Positions 46,599-55,359 of a stretch of DNA of 64,000 nt are shown piece after piece. The stretch lies in the NCBI GenBank assembly GCA_002869925.2, contig NEWT02000035.1:252277-316276 (forward strand), read 5' to 3'. The position numbers and the translations under genes are program-made. Position 1 is the first letter of the stretch. Every line of letters begins with the position of its first letter. Below the pieces are notes generated by a model. The model worked only from the letters and a program-made list of their open reading frames with translations. It did not search any database and was not told the DNA's origin. This DNA is from Nitrospira sp. CG24A (GTDB lineage: Bacteria; Nitrospirota; Nitrospiria; Nitrospirales; Nitrospiraceae).

Positions 46599-47594
46599 TC
46601 AGCCCGCCACCGGCTGTTGGTAATCCACTTCAATCTTAAATCCCAAATCCTCAATCATGCCCCAGACTTCCGGGGCCGGCTGGCCTGGTGTGGTGAGGTA
46701 GCCGTTCACGAAGATGGAGTCGGCTGGATAGAGTGCCAGTGGTTGGAGACTGCGCAGATTATGTTCCCGGCCTCCAGCCACGCGGAGTTCGGTGCGTGGA
46801 TGCAGAAACCGGAAGAGGCAGAGTACTTTCAAGCATCGTTGAGGAGTGAGGTTGTCACAGTTTTCTAGTGGTGTGCCTGCCGCCGGGTGGAGCGTGTTCA
46901 GGGGAATCGAATCAGGCTTCACGTCGATCAGGGCCATGGCGAGATCGATGAGATCGTCGTCCTTCTCTCCCATGCCCACGATCCCGCCGGAACAGATTTC
47001 CAATCCTGCCGCCCGGGCGTTTCGGATGGTGCTGAGACGGTCCTGGAAGGTGTGCGTGGTGCAGATAGACGTGTGAAAGGCTTCGCTGGTATTCAAATTG
47101 TGATTGACTCGATCGACTCCCGCTGCTTTCAGTCGCTTGGCCTGTTGTTCGTTCATGAGGCCCAGTGAGCAGCAAATTTGAATCGGAATTTCCTGCTTGA
47201 TCGAACGGACGGCTCCGGCGATTTCGTCGATTTCCCGGTCTAGTGGACTCCGTCCGCTGATGACGATGCAATAGCGCTGGGCCTTCGAGGCCGCCGCTTG
47301 TCTGGCGCCGTCGATCATCTGTTGTTGAGGTACGAGATTATAGCGCTCAATGGGGGCGGTGGAGATCGCAGATTGGGAACAGTAGTGACAGTCTTCCTGG
47401 CAAGCTCCGCTCTTGGCGTTCTGCAACATCTGGAGGCGAACGGTCTTGCCGAAATAATGGGATCGTACGGTAAAGGCGGCTTGGAGGAGTCCCAGCAGCT
47501 GTTCATCAGGAGTATCAAGTACGTTCTGGCACTCGTCTTTGGTCAGCGTTTCGTCGCGCAAAGCTTTGGCAGCGTAATCCTGATAGTCGACCAT
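46599..47594 (-). CDS. bioB: Biotin synthase BioB
   Basis: A 331-residue radical-SAM enzyme inserting sulfur into dethiobiotin. The radical-SAM cysteines are in CQEDCHYCSQS. IQICCSLGL, VDRVNHNLNTS and ICSGGIVGMGE carry other cluster and substrate residues, and the second cluster arginine region is near VAGGRE. The ATG at 47594 is chosen because GGAG lies 6 nt before it; a start four codons upstream is open but poorer. No other bio genes are in the window. The damaged zeta-like gene follows after 11 bp. Confidence 0.96.
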   Translation of the reverse strand: MVDYQDYAAKALRDETLTKDECQNVLDTPDEQLLGLLQAAFTVRSHYFGKTVRLQMLQNAKSGACQEDCHYCSQSAISTAPIERYNLVPQQQMIDGARQAAASKAQRYCIVISGRSPLDREIDEIAGAVRSIKQEIPIQICCSLGLMNEQQAKRLKAAGVDRVNHNLNTSEAFHTSICTTHTFQDRLSTIRNARAAGLEICSGGIVGMGEKDDDLIDLAMALIDVKPDSIPLNTLHPAAGTPLENCDNLTPQRCLKVLCLFRFLHPRTELRVAGGREHNLRSLQPLALYPADSIFVNGYLTTPGQPAPEVWGMIEDLGFKIEVDYQQPVAG

Positions 47595-47678
47595 GGGGCA
47601 CTCCACTATCTGTAAAGGGTGTATTGACTGTGATGCAGATGACTGCCCATCCGTGCGGCAGCCAGACTGGCCGAAAAC

Positions 47679-49082
47679 CTACACGGTTTCGAAGGGAGAA
47701 GCAATGCCTTGGTAGGGAACCACTGAGACGGGAAGAGGGTTGCTGTCTGTATCGGGGGCCGCTTGACCGCCGGCGTTCGGCAAGGGCAATGCGACCAACG
47801 TATTCCAGATCCCACAGCTTCGGCAGCGCCCGGACCACTCGGTCGATTCGTGCCGGCAGGCGGTACAGACATAGGGAACGACCACGCGTTTTTTGAAATC
47901 CAGGGCTTTTTTCAGTTCGGTAACGGCCAGTTCCATCTCTTGCTTGCGCAAATAGAGATTGGCCATGATCTTATGGTAATCAGCCAGTTGGTCCTGTACG
48001 CCTTCGACGGTTGAGAGAATATCGAAGGCTTCGTCGACCATTTCCAGACGGTAGTAGAGCTTGCCCAAATAGAACTGCAACGCAGGGTTGTTCGGGTCTT
48101 GCCTGAGGGCTTCCTGATAGACGCGGATAATTTCACTGGGCTCGCCCTGTTCGAGAAAGAGTTCTTCGAGGCGGTGGAGGATGATGTTGCTACGAGTCTT
48201 GGCATAGACCTTCTTGAGAATTTCTACGGCCTGTTTCGTTTTGCCTTCCCGGATCAAGATTTCACCGATACCGACGTAGGCCGGCAAGAACGTCCGGTCT
48301 CGCTTAATGGCGCCGCGGAAGTATCGCCGTGCTTTATCGGGGTGGCCTCGTTCCAGCAGTTGGCGTCCGACCTCGTACGTGCAGCCGGTGAGGAGCTGGG
48401 CTTCGGCCAGCCGTTCCGGCTCAGGCAGGTTAGCCTTCAGGAGTCGATGTTGGATTTCGAGCGTCTCGCTCCATTTTTCGAGCCTGATCAGCAGATCGCG
48501 TTTCCGGATGAGCGCGGTAAGATTGTCCGGTTCGATCTTGAGCATCTTGTGCAGGGTCTGTAAGGCGTCCTCATACCGCTTGGCGCCCTCCAAGTCGTTG
48601 GCCAACTCCAACAGGATTTCGATGTTGCGCTCGTCGACGCGATTCGCCCGTTGGTGGAGACGGATCGCTTCTGCGAAGTTGTGCTCCCCGCGATAAATAT
48701 TTCCCAGCCAGAGCAGCGAATCGACACGATTCGGGTCCATGGCCAGCGCGCGTTCGAATAGGGCAATGGCCTCGACGGTGCGTTTCGACATGATGGCATG
48801 GGTGCCTTCACGATGGAGCGCATCGATTTTTTCTTTGCGTCGCAACAACCGCGTGCTGCGCCAGTTGCCGATGACGTGGGCGGTCTGCCGCATGCCAACA
48901 GCCAAAGCCACGAGCACGGCGCCGACAGCCATGGAAAAGACGACGAGTGTGACAGGACTCATTTCGAATTGGATGGAGGGACTGGTTCGGACTGCAACCG
49001 TCCCGGGATTCAATTCGCGCGCGTAGCTGTAGAGAAAAATTCCGATGCTGACGAGGAAGATGGTGGTGAGCAATCGGAGCAT
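47679..49082 (-). CDS. Fused LapA-LapB-type LPS assembly protein
   Basis: A 467-residue protein combining two usual neighbours. Residues 1-100 contain two hydrophobic helices (TTIFLVSIGIFLYSY and VTLVVFSMAVGAVLVALAVG), as in LapA (DUF1049). Residues about 90-400 are tetratricopeptide repeats, and the end carries a rubredoxin-like knuckle YVCTACRHESTEWSGRCRSC, as in LapB/YciM. In E. coli LapB controls LpxC destruction by FtsH and thus LPS levels. The 3' end of an ftsH gene is at the right window edge. The architecture is read directly; the function is by analogy. Confidence 0.8.
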   Translation of the reverse strand: MLRLLTTIFLVSIGIFLYSYARELNPGTVAVRTSPSIQFEMSPVTLVVFSMAVGAVLVALAVGMRQTAHVIGNWRSTRLLRRKEKIDALHREGTHAIMSKRTVEAIALFERALAMDPNRVDSLLWLGNIYRGEHNFAEAIRLHQRANRVDERNIEILLELANDLEGAKRYEDALQTLHKMLKIEPDNLTALIRKRDLLIRLEKWSETLEIQHRLLKANLPEPERLAEAQLLTGCTYEVGRQLLERGHPDKARRYFRGAIKRDRTFLPAYVGIGEILIREGKTKQAVEILKKVYAKTRSNIILHRLEELFLEQGEPSEIIRVYQEALRQDPNNPALQFYLGKLYYRLEMVDEAFDILSTVEGVQDQLADYHKIMANLYLRKQEMELAVTELKKALDFKKRVVVPYVCTACRHESTEWSGRCRSCGIWNTLVALPLPNAGGQAAPDTDSNPLPVSVVPYQGIASPFETV

Positions 49083-49086
49083 GGAT

Positions 49087-49467
49087 CTAGGCCTTGGTTT
49101 TTGCGGGCGCCTTTTTCCGCATCACGGGCCGTGTGGTCACGGTGGCTTGTGTGACCGTCCGCTCGGTCGGGATGGTGACGCGCTTGGCGTCGGCCCATAA
49201 CCGTTCGAGTGCGTAATGCATCCGAATATCCTGCCTAAAAATATGAACGATTACATCGCCGAAGTCCATTAAAACCCACTGTGAAGACCTGGTGCCTTCG
49301 ATCCTCAGCGGTTTGGAACCGGAGCGAGAGAGAACGGTATCGATATGGTCGGCAATGGCACTCGCTTGGCGATCCGAATCCACAGAGCCGATGACCAGGT
49401 AGTCGGCAACGGAGGTCAACGGCGCGACCTGGAGGACGAGCACGTCGGTGGCCTTCTTGTCGAGCAT
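49087..49467 (-). CDS. rsfS: Ribosomal silencing factor RsfS
   Basis: A 126-residue RsfS/Iojap protein that binds L14 and blocks subunit joining in starvation. DVLVLQVAPLTSVADYLVIG and QWVLMDFGDVIVHIF are typical. The first ATG (49467) truncates the usual N-terminal helix: the same frame continues upstream with a family-like TARSTALGIARAMLDKKA but contains no ATG, GTG or TTG before a stop. The real start may be a rare codon within the nadD 3' end (AGAGGA lies near an ATC there) or the short form is used. The C-terminal Lys/Ala-rich tail is an extension. It follows nadD. Confidence 0.87.
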   Translation of the reverse strand: MLDKKATDVLVLQVAPLTSVADYLVIGSVDSDRQASAIADHIDTVLSRSGSKPLRIEGTRSSQWVLMDFGDVIVHIFRQDIRMHYALERLWADAKRVTIPTERTVTQATVTTRPVMRKKAPAKTKA

Positions 49468-49495
49468 GGCCCGGGCAATACCGAGGGCCGTGGAC

Positions 49496-50239
49496 CTAGC
49501 TGTTTGTGCGATTACGGTCCTCTTGGTAGAGATGATGGTGAAGTATATAAGATTCCACTAAGGGCGGCAACTGATTTGCCGCCGGGAGCCCTTGGCGGAT
49601 GCGAGCGCGAATATCCGATGCGGAAACCGCGCTGGGTGGTAGTTTGAGGCAGATCAGGCCATGCGTTCCGAGCGGCGCCTCGATTCGTGAAATCCGTCCC
49701 GCATCCAGGTCCGCTAGTGAAGGATAGGGAATTGGCGGAAGCCGTGCGACGGTAGAGAGGGAACGAAACGACAGGCCTGGCCGGGAGAGGATGACGAAGC
49801 GGCACAGCTCAAGCAATGTCTGTGGCTCACGCCAGGAGGGAAAATCCAGAAAGGCATCGAGTCCGATCAAGAAAAAAAGCTGGGTCTGCGCGCCATATTC
49901 TTGTTGTAGTAGGCGAACGGTGTCGATGGTGTAGGACTTGCCTGGCCGACGGATTTCGACATCCGAGATGGCGAAGGTGGGGTCTGAAGCAATGGCAATG
50001 TGGACCATCTCATAGCGGTCTTGCGCCGGCGCCAGACTGTTGTTCGGCTTATGGGGCGGCTGACTCGTGGGGATGAAGAGGACTTGGTCGAGCCCGAGCG
50101 CCTCGCGTGTCTGGCGCGCAATGGCCAGGTGACCATTGTGCACTGGGTTGAAACTGCCGCCGAGGAGGCCGAGGCGAAGGGGGCCAGCGTGCTGTGTGCT
50201 GGGCGATGAGGGCTGAGATTCAGAATCTGGTGACATCAT
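49496..50239 (-). CDS. nadD: Nicotinate-nucleotide adenylyltransferase NadD
   Basis: A 247-residue enzyme adenylating nicotinate mononucleotide to NaAD. The nucleotidyltransferase motif GGSFNPVHNGHL (about 27-38) and the downstream ISDVEIRRPGKSYTIDT and SASDIRARI (ISxxxIR-type ATP motif) are present. Two adjacent ATGs (50239, 50236) can start it. A Ser/Pro-rich N-terminal extension of about 20 residues precedes the catalytic core. It is part of the obgE-proB-nadD-rsfS block, with repeat copy H between it and proB. Confidence 0.95.
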   Translation of the reverse strand: MMSPDSESQPSSPSTQHAGPLRLGLLGGSFNPVHNGHLAIARQTREALGLDQVLFIPTSQPPHKPNNSLAPAQDRYEMVHIAIASDPTFAISDVEIRRPGKSYTIDTVRLLQQEYGAQTQLFFLIGLDAFLDFPSWREPQTLLELCRFVILSRPGLSFRSLSTVARLPPIPYPSLADLDAGRISRIEAPLGTHGLICLKLPPSAVSASDIRARIRQGLPAANQLPPLVESYILHHHLYQEDRNRTNS

Positions 50240-50330
50240 AACTCAGCACTCTTGCCTAGCGGGTGAAGGAAAGCTATCTATGCGCAAAACTTCGAGCGTT
50301 CATATGTTTGGCGAACAGGAAAGTGCTTTC

Positions 50331-50456
50331 GCCGGCGACTCAAAATGGCCGTCCAGCAAGGCCGCAGCGAGTGAAGACCCGAGGCGTACCCTCTGGGGTA
50401 CGTTAAGGGTCTGAACGACGCGAGAACGAAGCTGGCGGACTTTTTCAGCAGCCGGC
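50331..50456 (-). repeat. Dispersed inverted repeat, copy H (reverse orientation)
   Basis: The outer arms gccggcgactcaaaa and ttttcagcagccggc pair with few mismatches, and ggccgtccagc pairs with gctggcgga. The centre is cgtaccc-tctg-gggtacg. It sits between the proB stop (50456) and nadD. Confidence 0.85.
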
Positions 50457-51577
50457 TAGAGGATCACGAGGTTGTCTCGATGTATGACTTCCTCGTATTC
50501 CTGCGGGCCGAGTTGCCGTTGAATCTCGGTTGTTTTGAGCCCTTTGATCTGTGCCAGCGTTTCGGAGGAAAAGTTCACGAGTCCTTTGGCGAACTCTTTG
50601 CCGTCCTGGTCGAGGCAGCTCACCGCATCTCCTGTATCGAAAGGGCCGCTGACGTCCACAATGCCTGAGGCCAACAAGCTTTTTCCCCGTCTCACCAATG
50701 CCTCAACGGCGCCTGGGTCGAGCGTCATGGTCCCTCGTGGTCTGAGGGTGAAGGCAATCCAGTGTTTGCGGCTGGTGAAACGGCGTTCCTTCGCGAGGAA
50801 GAGGCTACCGCCGGGGCCACCGGCTAATATTTGTGGAAGGAGGCCGGCTTCTTGTCCGTTCAAGATCAAGGTGGACACGCCGTACTCACCGACTTTCTTG
50901 GCTGCTCTGACTTTTGTGGCCATCCCTCCGGTCCCCTCAAATGAGCTGGACATGCCGGCCCGCCGTTCAATGTCTTCGGTGATATCAGGAATCAATGGAA
51001 TCAGCGTAGCGGCAGGGCTCTTGCGTGGATCTTCGGTAAAGAGGCCGTCGATATCAGACAGGATGATCAGCAGTTCCGCGTCAACGAGATGGGCGACCTC
51101 GGCAGCCAGGGTGTCGTTGTCTCCCACCCGGATTTCATCCACGGCGACCGTATCGTTTTCATTGATAATAGGGATCACGCCGAATCCGATCAGCGCATTC
51201 AGCGTGTGGCGGGCATTGAGAAATCGTCGCCGATCGGTGAGGTCCTGATGCGTGAGGAGGATCTGCGCCACCGTGACGCCGAGCCGCTCAAATGATTTTT
51301 CGTACGCCCACATAAGCCGGCTTTGGCCGACCGCTGCGGCAGCCTGCTTCACGGGGAGGCTCTTGGGGTATTCTTTCAGGCCTAACTTTTTGATGCCGGA
51401 GACAATCGCACCGGAGGAGACGAGTAACACTTCTCGTCCGCTCGACCGGAGTGCTGCGATTTCATCGGCGAGCCGTTCGATCCGTTCGGGGCGCAGCCCG
51501 GTGTCTCGGGACGCGATGAGACTGCTCCCGATTTTGATGACGATACGGGTGGCCTGTCTTAGGAGATCGTCTCGCAT
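50456..51577 (-). CDS. proB: Glutamate 5-kinase ProB
   Basis: A 373-residue amino-acid kinase that phosphorylates glutamate in proline synthesis. The kinase domain has IVIKIGSSLI near the N-terminus, LVSSGAIVSGIKKLG, INENDTVAVDEIRVGDNDTL and EGTGGMATKVRAA. A C-terminal PUA domain (about residues 275-365) is present, as in E. coli ProB. The ATG at 51577 overlaps the obgE 3' end by 19 nt, which suggests coupling; the frame runs 30 codons further upstream inside obgE, but that part is not ProB-like. Confidence 0.95.
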   Translation of the reverse strand: MRDDLLRQATRIVIKIGSSLIASRDTGLRPERIERLADEIAALRSSGREVLLVSSGAIVSGIKKLGLKEYPKSLPVKQAAAAVGQSRLMWAYEKSFERLGVTVAQILLTHQDLTDRRRFLNARHTLNALIGFGVIPIINENDTVAVDEIRVGDNDTLAAEVAHLVDAELLIILSDIDGLFTEDPRKSPAATLIPLIPDITEDIERRAGMSSSFEGTGGMATKVRAAKKVGEYGVSTLILNGQEAGLLPQILAGGPGGSLFLAKERRFTSRKHWIAFTLRPRGTMTLDPGAVEALVRRGKSLLASGIVDVSGPFDTGDAVSCLDQDGKEFAKGLVNFSSETLAQIKGLKTTEIQRQLGPQEYEEVIHRDNLVIL

Positions 51578-52584
51578 AGTGTGGCTCGAAGCTGCGCGAC
51601 CTGTTGCCCGACATAGGTGACGAGTTCTGTCAGTCCCTCTCTCGTGGCGGCAGAGATCGGGAGGCACGTATAGTGATGACGCGTACAGTACTTCTGCAAC
51701 TCACGCAGGCGTGCCTTCTCACCAGCCACGTCGAGTTTCGTCGCGACGACCGCGAAGGGGCGTGTGGTGATCGGCTCATCGTAGGCCGCCAATTCTCGAC
51801 GCATGATCTCGAAGCTCTTCACAGGTTCCTCAGGGGCCCATTCCGACACGTCGATCATGTACAGCAAAAACGACGTGCGTTCGATATGTCGAAGAAATCG
51901 GAGTCCCAGTCCCTTTCCTTCATGGGCGCCTTCGATGATTCCGGGGATGTCTGCGACGGCGAAACTTCCTTTTTCTCCCCAGCGAACGATCCCCAGATTT
52001 GGCGTCAGCGTGGTGAAGGGATAATCGGCGATTTTCGGTCGTGCGGCTGAGATCGCGGCGATGAGCGTCGATTTTCCGGCATTGGGAAGGCCCACGAGCC
52101 CGACGTCGGCCAGCAGTTTCAGCTCGAGTCTGAGCGACCGTTCTTCGCCTTCTGTGCCGATTTCAAATTCCGTGGGTGTGCGGTTGGTCGACGTGGCGAA
52201 ATGATTATTCCCTCGTCCGCCCCGCCCCCCATGAGCTGCCACAAACCGCTGTCCGGCGGTGACCAGGTCGGCCAGCACCTCGCCGGTCTGATTATCGGAG
52301 ATGACGGTGCCGACAGGAAGGGTCACCACGATATCTTCGCCGGTTCTTCCGGAGCAATTGGCAGCGCCACCCTGGCGACCGACTTCTGCTTCATAGTGTT
52401 TTTGGTACCGGAGGTCGAGGAGCGTGGTCATGCGAGGCGACGCTTCAAATACGACGTTGCCGCCATGGCCACCATCGCCACCGTCGGGTCCGCCGCGCGG
52501 CACGAATTTTTCGCGCCGAAAACTGCATGAGCCGTCGCCGCCGCGGCCGGCTGTGATATGGATACGGACCTCATCGACAAACAT
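51559..52584 (-). CDS. obgE: GTPase ObgE (CgtA)
   Basis: A 341-residue essential GTPase that assists 50S ribosome assembly and stress responses. The N-terminal glycine-rich Obg fold spans about 1-158 (GGDGSCSFRREKFVPRGGPD). The G domain has P-loop GLPNAGKSTL, DIPGIIEGAHEGKGLG and VATKLDV in place of the usual NKxD, the common Obg variant. A long C-terminal domain is absent. It follows rplU-rpmA, the usual order. Confidence 0.97.
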   Translation of the reverse strand: MFVDEVRIHITAGRGGDGSCSFRREKFVPRGGPDGGDGGHGGNVVFEASPRMTTLLDLRYQKHYEAEVGRQGGAANCSGRTGEDIVVTLPVGTVISDNQTGEVLADLVTAGQRFVAAHGGRGGRGNNHFATSTNRTPTEFEIGTEGEERSLRLELKLLADVGLVGLPNAGKSTLIAAISAARPKIADYPFTTLTPNLGIVRWGEKGSFAVADIPGIIEGAHEGKGLGLRFLRHIERTSFLLYMIDVSEWAPEEPVKSFEIMRRELAAYDEPITTRPFAVVATKLDVAGEKARLRELQKYCTRHHYTCLPISAATREGLTELVTYVGQQVAQLRATLCETIS

Positions 52585-52616
52585 CGTTGCACCGTTTCAG
52601 TGTGATGACTATATGG

Positions 52617-52671
52617 GCATGACCTGCGAGGAACATCCCGTTGCACTAACAGTCATGCCGGGAGTCCTCGC
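52617..52671. other. Interleaved complementary 7-mers between rpmA and obgE
   Basis: gcatgac (52617-52623) pairs with gtcatgc (52652-52658), and gcgagga (52626-52632) pairs with tcctcgc (52665-52671). The order A-B-A'-B' is that of an H-type pseudoknot or of two alternative hairpins, in the 126-bp spacer upstream of obgE. Confidence 0.4.
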
Positions 52672-52710
52672 GGTAATGAGGTTGTGACGAGAAAAGAGGA
52701 AAAGAGTGTA

Positions 52711-52974
52711 CTACGAAATCGCAGGCTCTGAGTAGACGCTGATCTTCTGCCGCCCGCGTCCGCGCTCGAACTTCACAATCCCTGTGATGAGGGCGAAGAG
52801 GGTATGGTCTTTACCGAGGCCCACGTTGAAACCGGGAAAGAACTTCGTCCCACGCTGACGGATCAGGATTGATCCGGCCTTCACGGTTTCTCCACCGTAG
52901 GCCTTGACCCCAAGATATTGGGGATTGCTATCGCGCCCGTTTCTAGTTGATCCGCCGCCTTTATTTGTTGCCAT
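52711..52974 (-). CDS. rpmA: 50S ribosomal protein L27
   Basis: An 87-residue L27 homologue with the expected [19 protein letters not shown] and [16 protein letters not shown]27 lies near the peptidyl-transferase centre. The short N-terminus (MATNKGGG) has no extension requiring cleavage as in Firmicutes. The gene is 12 bp downstream of rplU. Confidence 0.97.
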   Translation of the reverse strand: MATNKGGGSTRNGRDSNPQYLGVKAYGGETVKAGSILIRQRGTKFFPGFNVGLGKDHTLFALITGIVKFERGRGRQKISVYSEPAIS

Positions 52975-52986
52975 GGCTGATCCTCG

Positions 52987-53301
52987 TTAGGCCGTTTCAA
53001 TGCCGGTAATGCGCAATTTGGTAAAGCCCTGGCGATGGCCATTCGTTCGCCGATAGTTCTTGCGCCGTTGCTTCTTGAAGATCGTGATGGAGCGGGTTCG
53101 GCCTTGGTCGACGATCTCGGCCTTGACGCTGGCCCCTTTGACCAACGGTTGTCCTACTTCCAAGCCCTTCTCGCCATGGACCAGCCGCACTTGGCCGATC
53201 TCAACCGTTCCCCCTACCTCGCCGGGAAGGGACTCCACTTGGACCAATGTCCCAGTTTCAACTCGATATTGCTTGCCGCCTGTCTCAATAATCGCGTACA
53301 T
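52987..53301 (-). CDS. rplU: 50S ribosomal protein L21
   Basis: A 104-residue L21 homologue (MYAIIETGGKQYRVETG at the start, RRKNYRRTNGHRQGFTKLRI at the end). It is the first gene of the rplU-rpmA-obgE-proB block. The promoter lies in 53302-53417, which also serves the divergent PilZ gene. Confidence 0.97.
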   Translation of the reverse strand: MYAIIETGGKQYRVETGTLVQVESLPGEVGGTVEIGQVRLVHGEKGLEVGQPLVKGASVKAEIVDQGRTRSITIFKKQRRKNYRRTNGHRQGFTKLRITGIETA

Positions 53302-53417
53302 AAGACCCCGTCTCCATTACAGAAGATGACTTGTGTACCATAGGGATTTGAACCCTGTCAAGATAAAGGATTGGCGTATGCTATGCTTTCTCTGTTGAGA
53401 CTCACAGATCGGAGATC

Positions 53418-53795
53418 ATGATGGCCGATGCCCAGAAGCCACATCCTTCCAAGCCAAAAGTCCGCCGATTCGTACTGCGCCCCTATCGTCGCGTACCGAT
53501 CCAGCGAGTTCTCTATTATCTCAGCGGGAAATGTGTGGGAAAAGGCGTTGTGACCAATTTGTCCCAATCCGGCATGCGTGTTCGAGGAGAGCATGCGATT
53601 GAACCTGGCCTGGAATTAGCTTTGCGTCTCACCCTTGCAGATGATGGCCCGACGATAGACATCGACCGGGCCATGGTTCGATGGGTAGATGGAAACGATT
53701 TCGGCCTGGATTTTGTACGCCTCAGTCCGTTAGCAAAGAAGCACATCAGCAACGCGTTGAACCAGCAGGTTCGCGCCCCTCAATCGCCGGTCTGA
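53418..53795 (+). CDS. PilZ-domain protein (c-di-GMP receptor)
   Basis: A 125-residue single PilZ domain. The c-di-GMP-binding arginine motif is in RPYRRVP (about 21-27), and the second motif is NLSQSGMRV (D/NxSxxG). Both are intact, so binding is expected; the effector partner is unknown. The N-terminus is Lys/Pro-rich. GGAGA precedes two adjacent ATGs (53418 and 53421). It is divergent from rplU. Confidence 0.9.
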   Translation: MMADAQKPHPSKPKVRRFVLRPYRRVPIQRVLYYLSGKCVGKGVVTNLSQSGMRVRGEHAIEPGLELALRLTLADDGPTIDIDRAMVRWVDGNDFGLDFVRLSPLAKKHISNALNQQVRAPQSPV

Positions 53796-53917
53796 GTACA
53801 ACCCCTTGCTCAGACGATCTCTGGGCCATGCCGCGCCCGTTTGCTTGACGCTTCTTCCAGCCCGCTGCTATATTCCGATTTCACTGCTCGAATGTTCATA
53901 GACTGACTGCGATACCG

Positions 53918-54832
53918 ATGCTTGAGCCACGAGGAAAAATTTGGATGGACGGATCCTTCGTCGATTGGGCGGACGCGCAAGTTCATGTCATGACCCATTC
54001 ACTCCATTATGGGCTGGCTGCGTTCGAAGGCATCCGCTGTTACAAGGGAACGTCTGGATCCGCAATTTTCCGACTACAGGAGCATGTGGATCGGTTGTTC
54101 GATTCCACCCATATCGGCATGATGGACATGCCGTTCGACAAGAAGCAGGTCGCAGCGGCTATTGTGGAGACGGTGAAGGTGAATCAGTTGGAGGCCTGCT
54201 ATATCCGTCCGCTCGTCTATATCGGGCATGGAGCGATGGGAGTCTATCCCGGCGATAATCCGATCAAGCTGGCCATTGCGGCCTGGACATGGGGCGCCTA
54301 CCTCGGGGACGATGCATTGGCGAATGGGATGCGGGCACGTGTGTCGTCGTACACGCGGCATCACGTCAATGTCTCGATGACGAGAGGGAAGATTTCCGGC
54401 TACTACGTGAATTCGATTCTCGCGAAACGTGAGGCGAAGGCGGACGGGTACGATGAAGCGATTTTGCTCGATACCGAGGGCTACGTGTCCGAGGGAACGG
54501 GGGAAAATATCTTCATAGTGCGGAAGGGGCAGATCAAGACGACGCCGCTGACGTCGATTCTTGACGGCATCACCAGAAGCTCTGTCATCGAGCTGGCGCG
54601 GGAGAAGCGTATTCCCGTGGTGGAGGAACGTTTTACACGCGATGATATGTATATCGCCGATGAAGTATTCGTGACCGGGACCGCCGCCGAACTGACGCCG
54701 GTTCGAGAAATCGATAACCGCCGCATTGGATCAGGCAGGCCAGGTCCGATCACACAATCTCTACAAAAGACCTTCTTTGCCATTGTCCGCGGGGAAGACA
54801 TTTCCCACGAGGCATGGCTGACCCGCATTTAG
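53918..54832 (+). CDS. ilvE: Branched-chain amino acid aminotransferase IlvE
   Basis: A 304-residue fold-type IV PLP enzyme catalysing the last step of Val, Leu and Ile synthesis. HYGLAAFEGIRCYKG near residue 30, YIRPLVYIG, the lysine-bearing ISGYYVNSILAKREA and EGTGENIFIVR are class signatures. Length and layout match bacterial IlvE. It stands alone, convergent with secG. Confidence 0.95.
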   Translation: MLEPRGKIWMDGSFVDWADAQVHVMTHSLHYGLAAFEGIRCYKGTSGSAIFRLQEHVDRLFDSTHIGMMDMPFDKKQVAAAIVETVKVNQLEACYIRPLVYIGHGAMGVYPGDNPIKLAIAAWTWGAYLGDDALANGMRARVSSYTRHHVNVSMTRGKISGYYVNSILAKREAKADGYDEAILLDTEGYVSEGTGENIFIVRKGQIKTTPLTSILDGITRSSVIELAREKRIPVVEERFTRDDMYIADEVFVTGTAAELTPVREIDNRRIGSGRPGPITQSLQKTFFAIVRGEDISHEAWLTRI

Positions 54833-54997
54833 TATGAGCTGAAGCAGGCTCAGTCCGTGCCCCCTGCGCCCGCTGCAATACACCCCTGAGCACAGACCGG
54901 TTACTTTGATCTAAATAGCAGGTTTCGTGAGTGCGCTGAATTAAACGACCTGGATCATCCAGCTCCCACCGATGAGGATATGATTTTCAATGTCCTG

Positions 54998-55345
54998 TTA
55001 GTGCTTGCCGGAGGAAGAGTCGCTAGGAGTGTGGCTCTCCGCTGCTGGGGCTGCAGGCGTCGTAGCTGGCTGAGACGTCTCTTTCTTTTTGAGATCAATG
55101 ACTGTGGAAGAAAACGTCCGTTCTTTGGCGAGCATAGCCAGACTCAGCGAAGTCAGCATGAAAATGGCCGCGACGACAACCGTGAATTTGCTCAAGAAAT
55201 TTGCGGGCCCTCGGCTCCCGAACACGGTCTGGCTCGAGCCCCCGAATGACGCGCCGATTTCAGCGCCCTTCCCTGATTGCAAGAGGATGGCGCCGACCAT
55301 GAGAAAACAGACGAGGACATGAATGATAATGAGGACAATATACAT
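54998..55345 (-). CDS. secG: Protein-export membrane protein SecG
   Basis: A 115-residue two-helix SecYEG accessory subunit. ILLQSGKGAEIGASFGGSSQ (about 21-40), the conserved SecG loop, separates the two helices. The tail is Pro/Ala/Ser-rich. GGAG lies 4 nt before the ATG at 55345; the frame runs far upstream into tpiA, but that portion is not SecG. It is the last gene of the gap-pgk-tpiA-secG run, a common arrangement. Confidence 0.92.
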   Translation of the reverse strand: MYIVLIIIHVLVCFLMVGAILLQSGKGAEIGASFGGSSQTVFGSRGPANFLSKFTVVVAAIFMLTSLSLAMLAKERTFSSTVIDLKKKETSQPATTPAAPAAESHTPSDSSSGKH

Positions 55346-55359
55346 GGCACTCCGATCAA

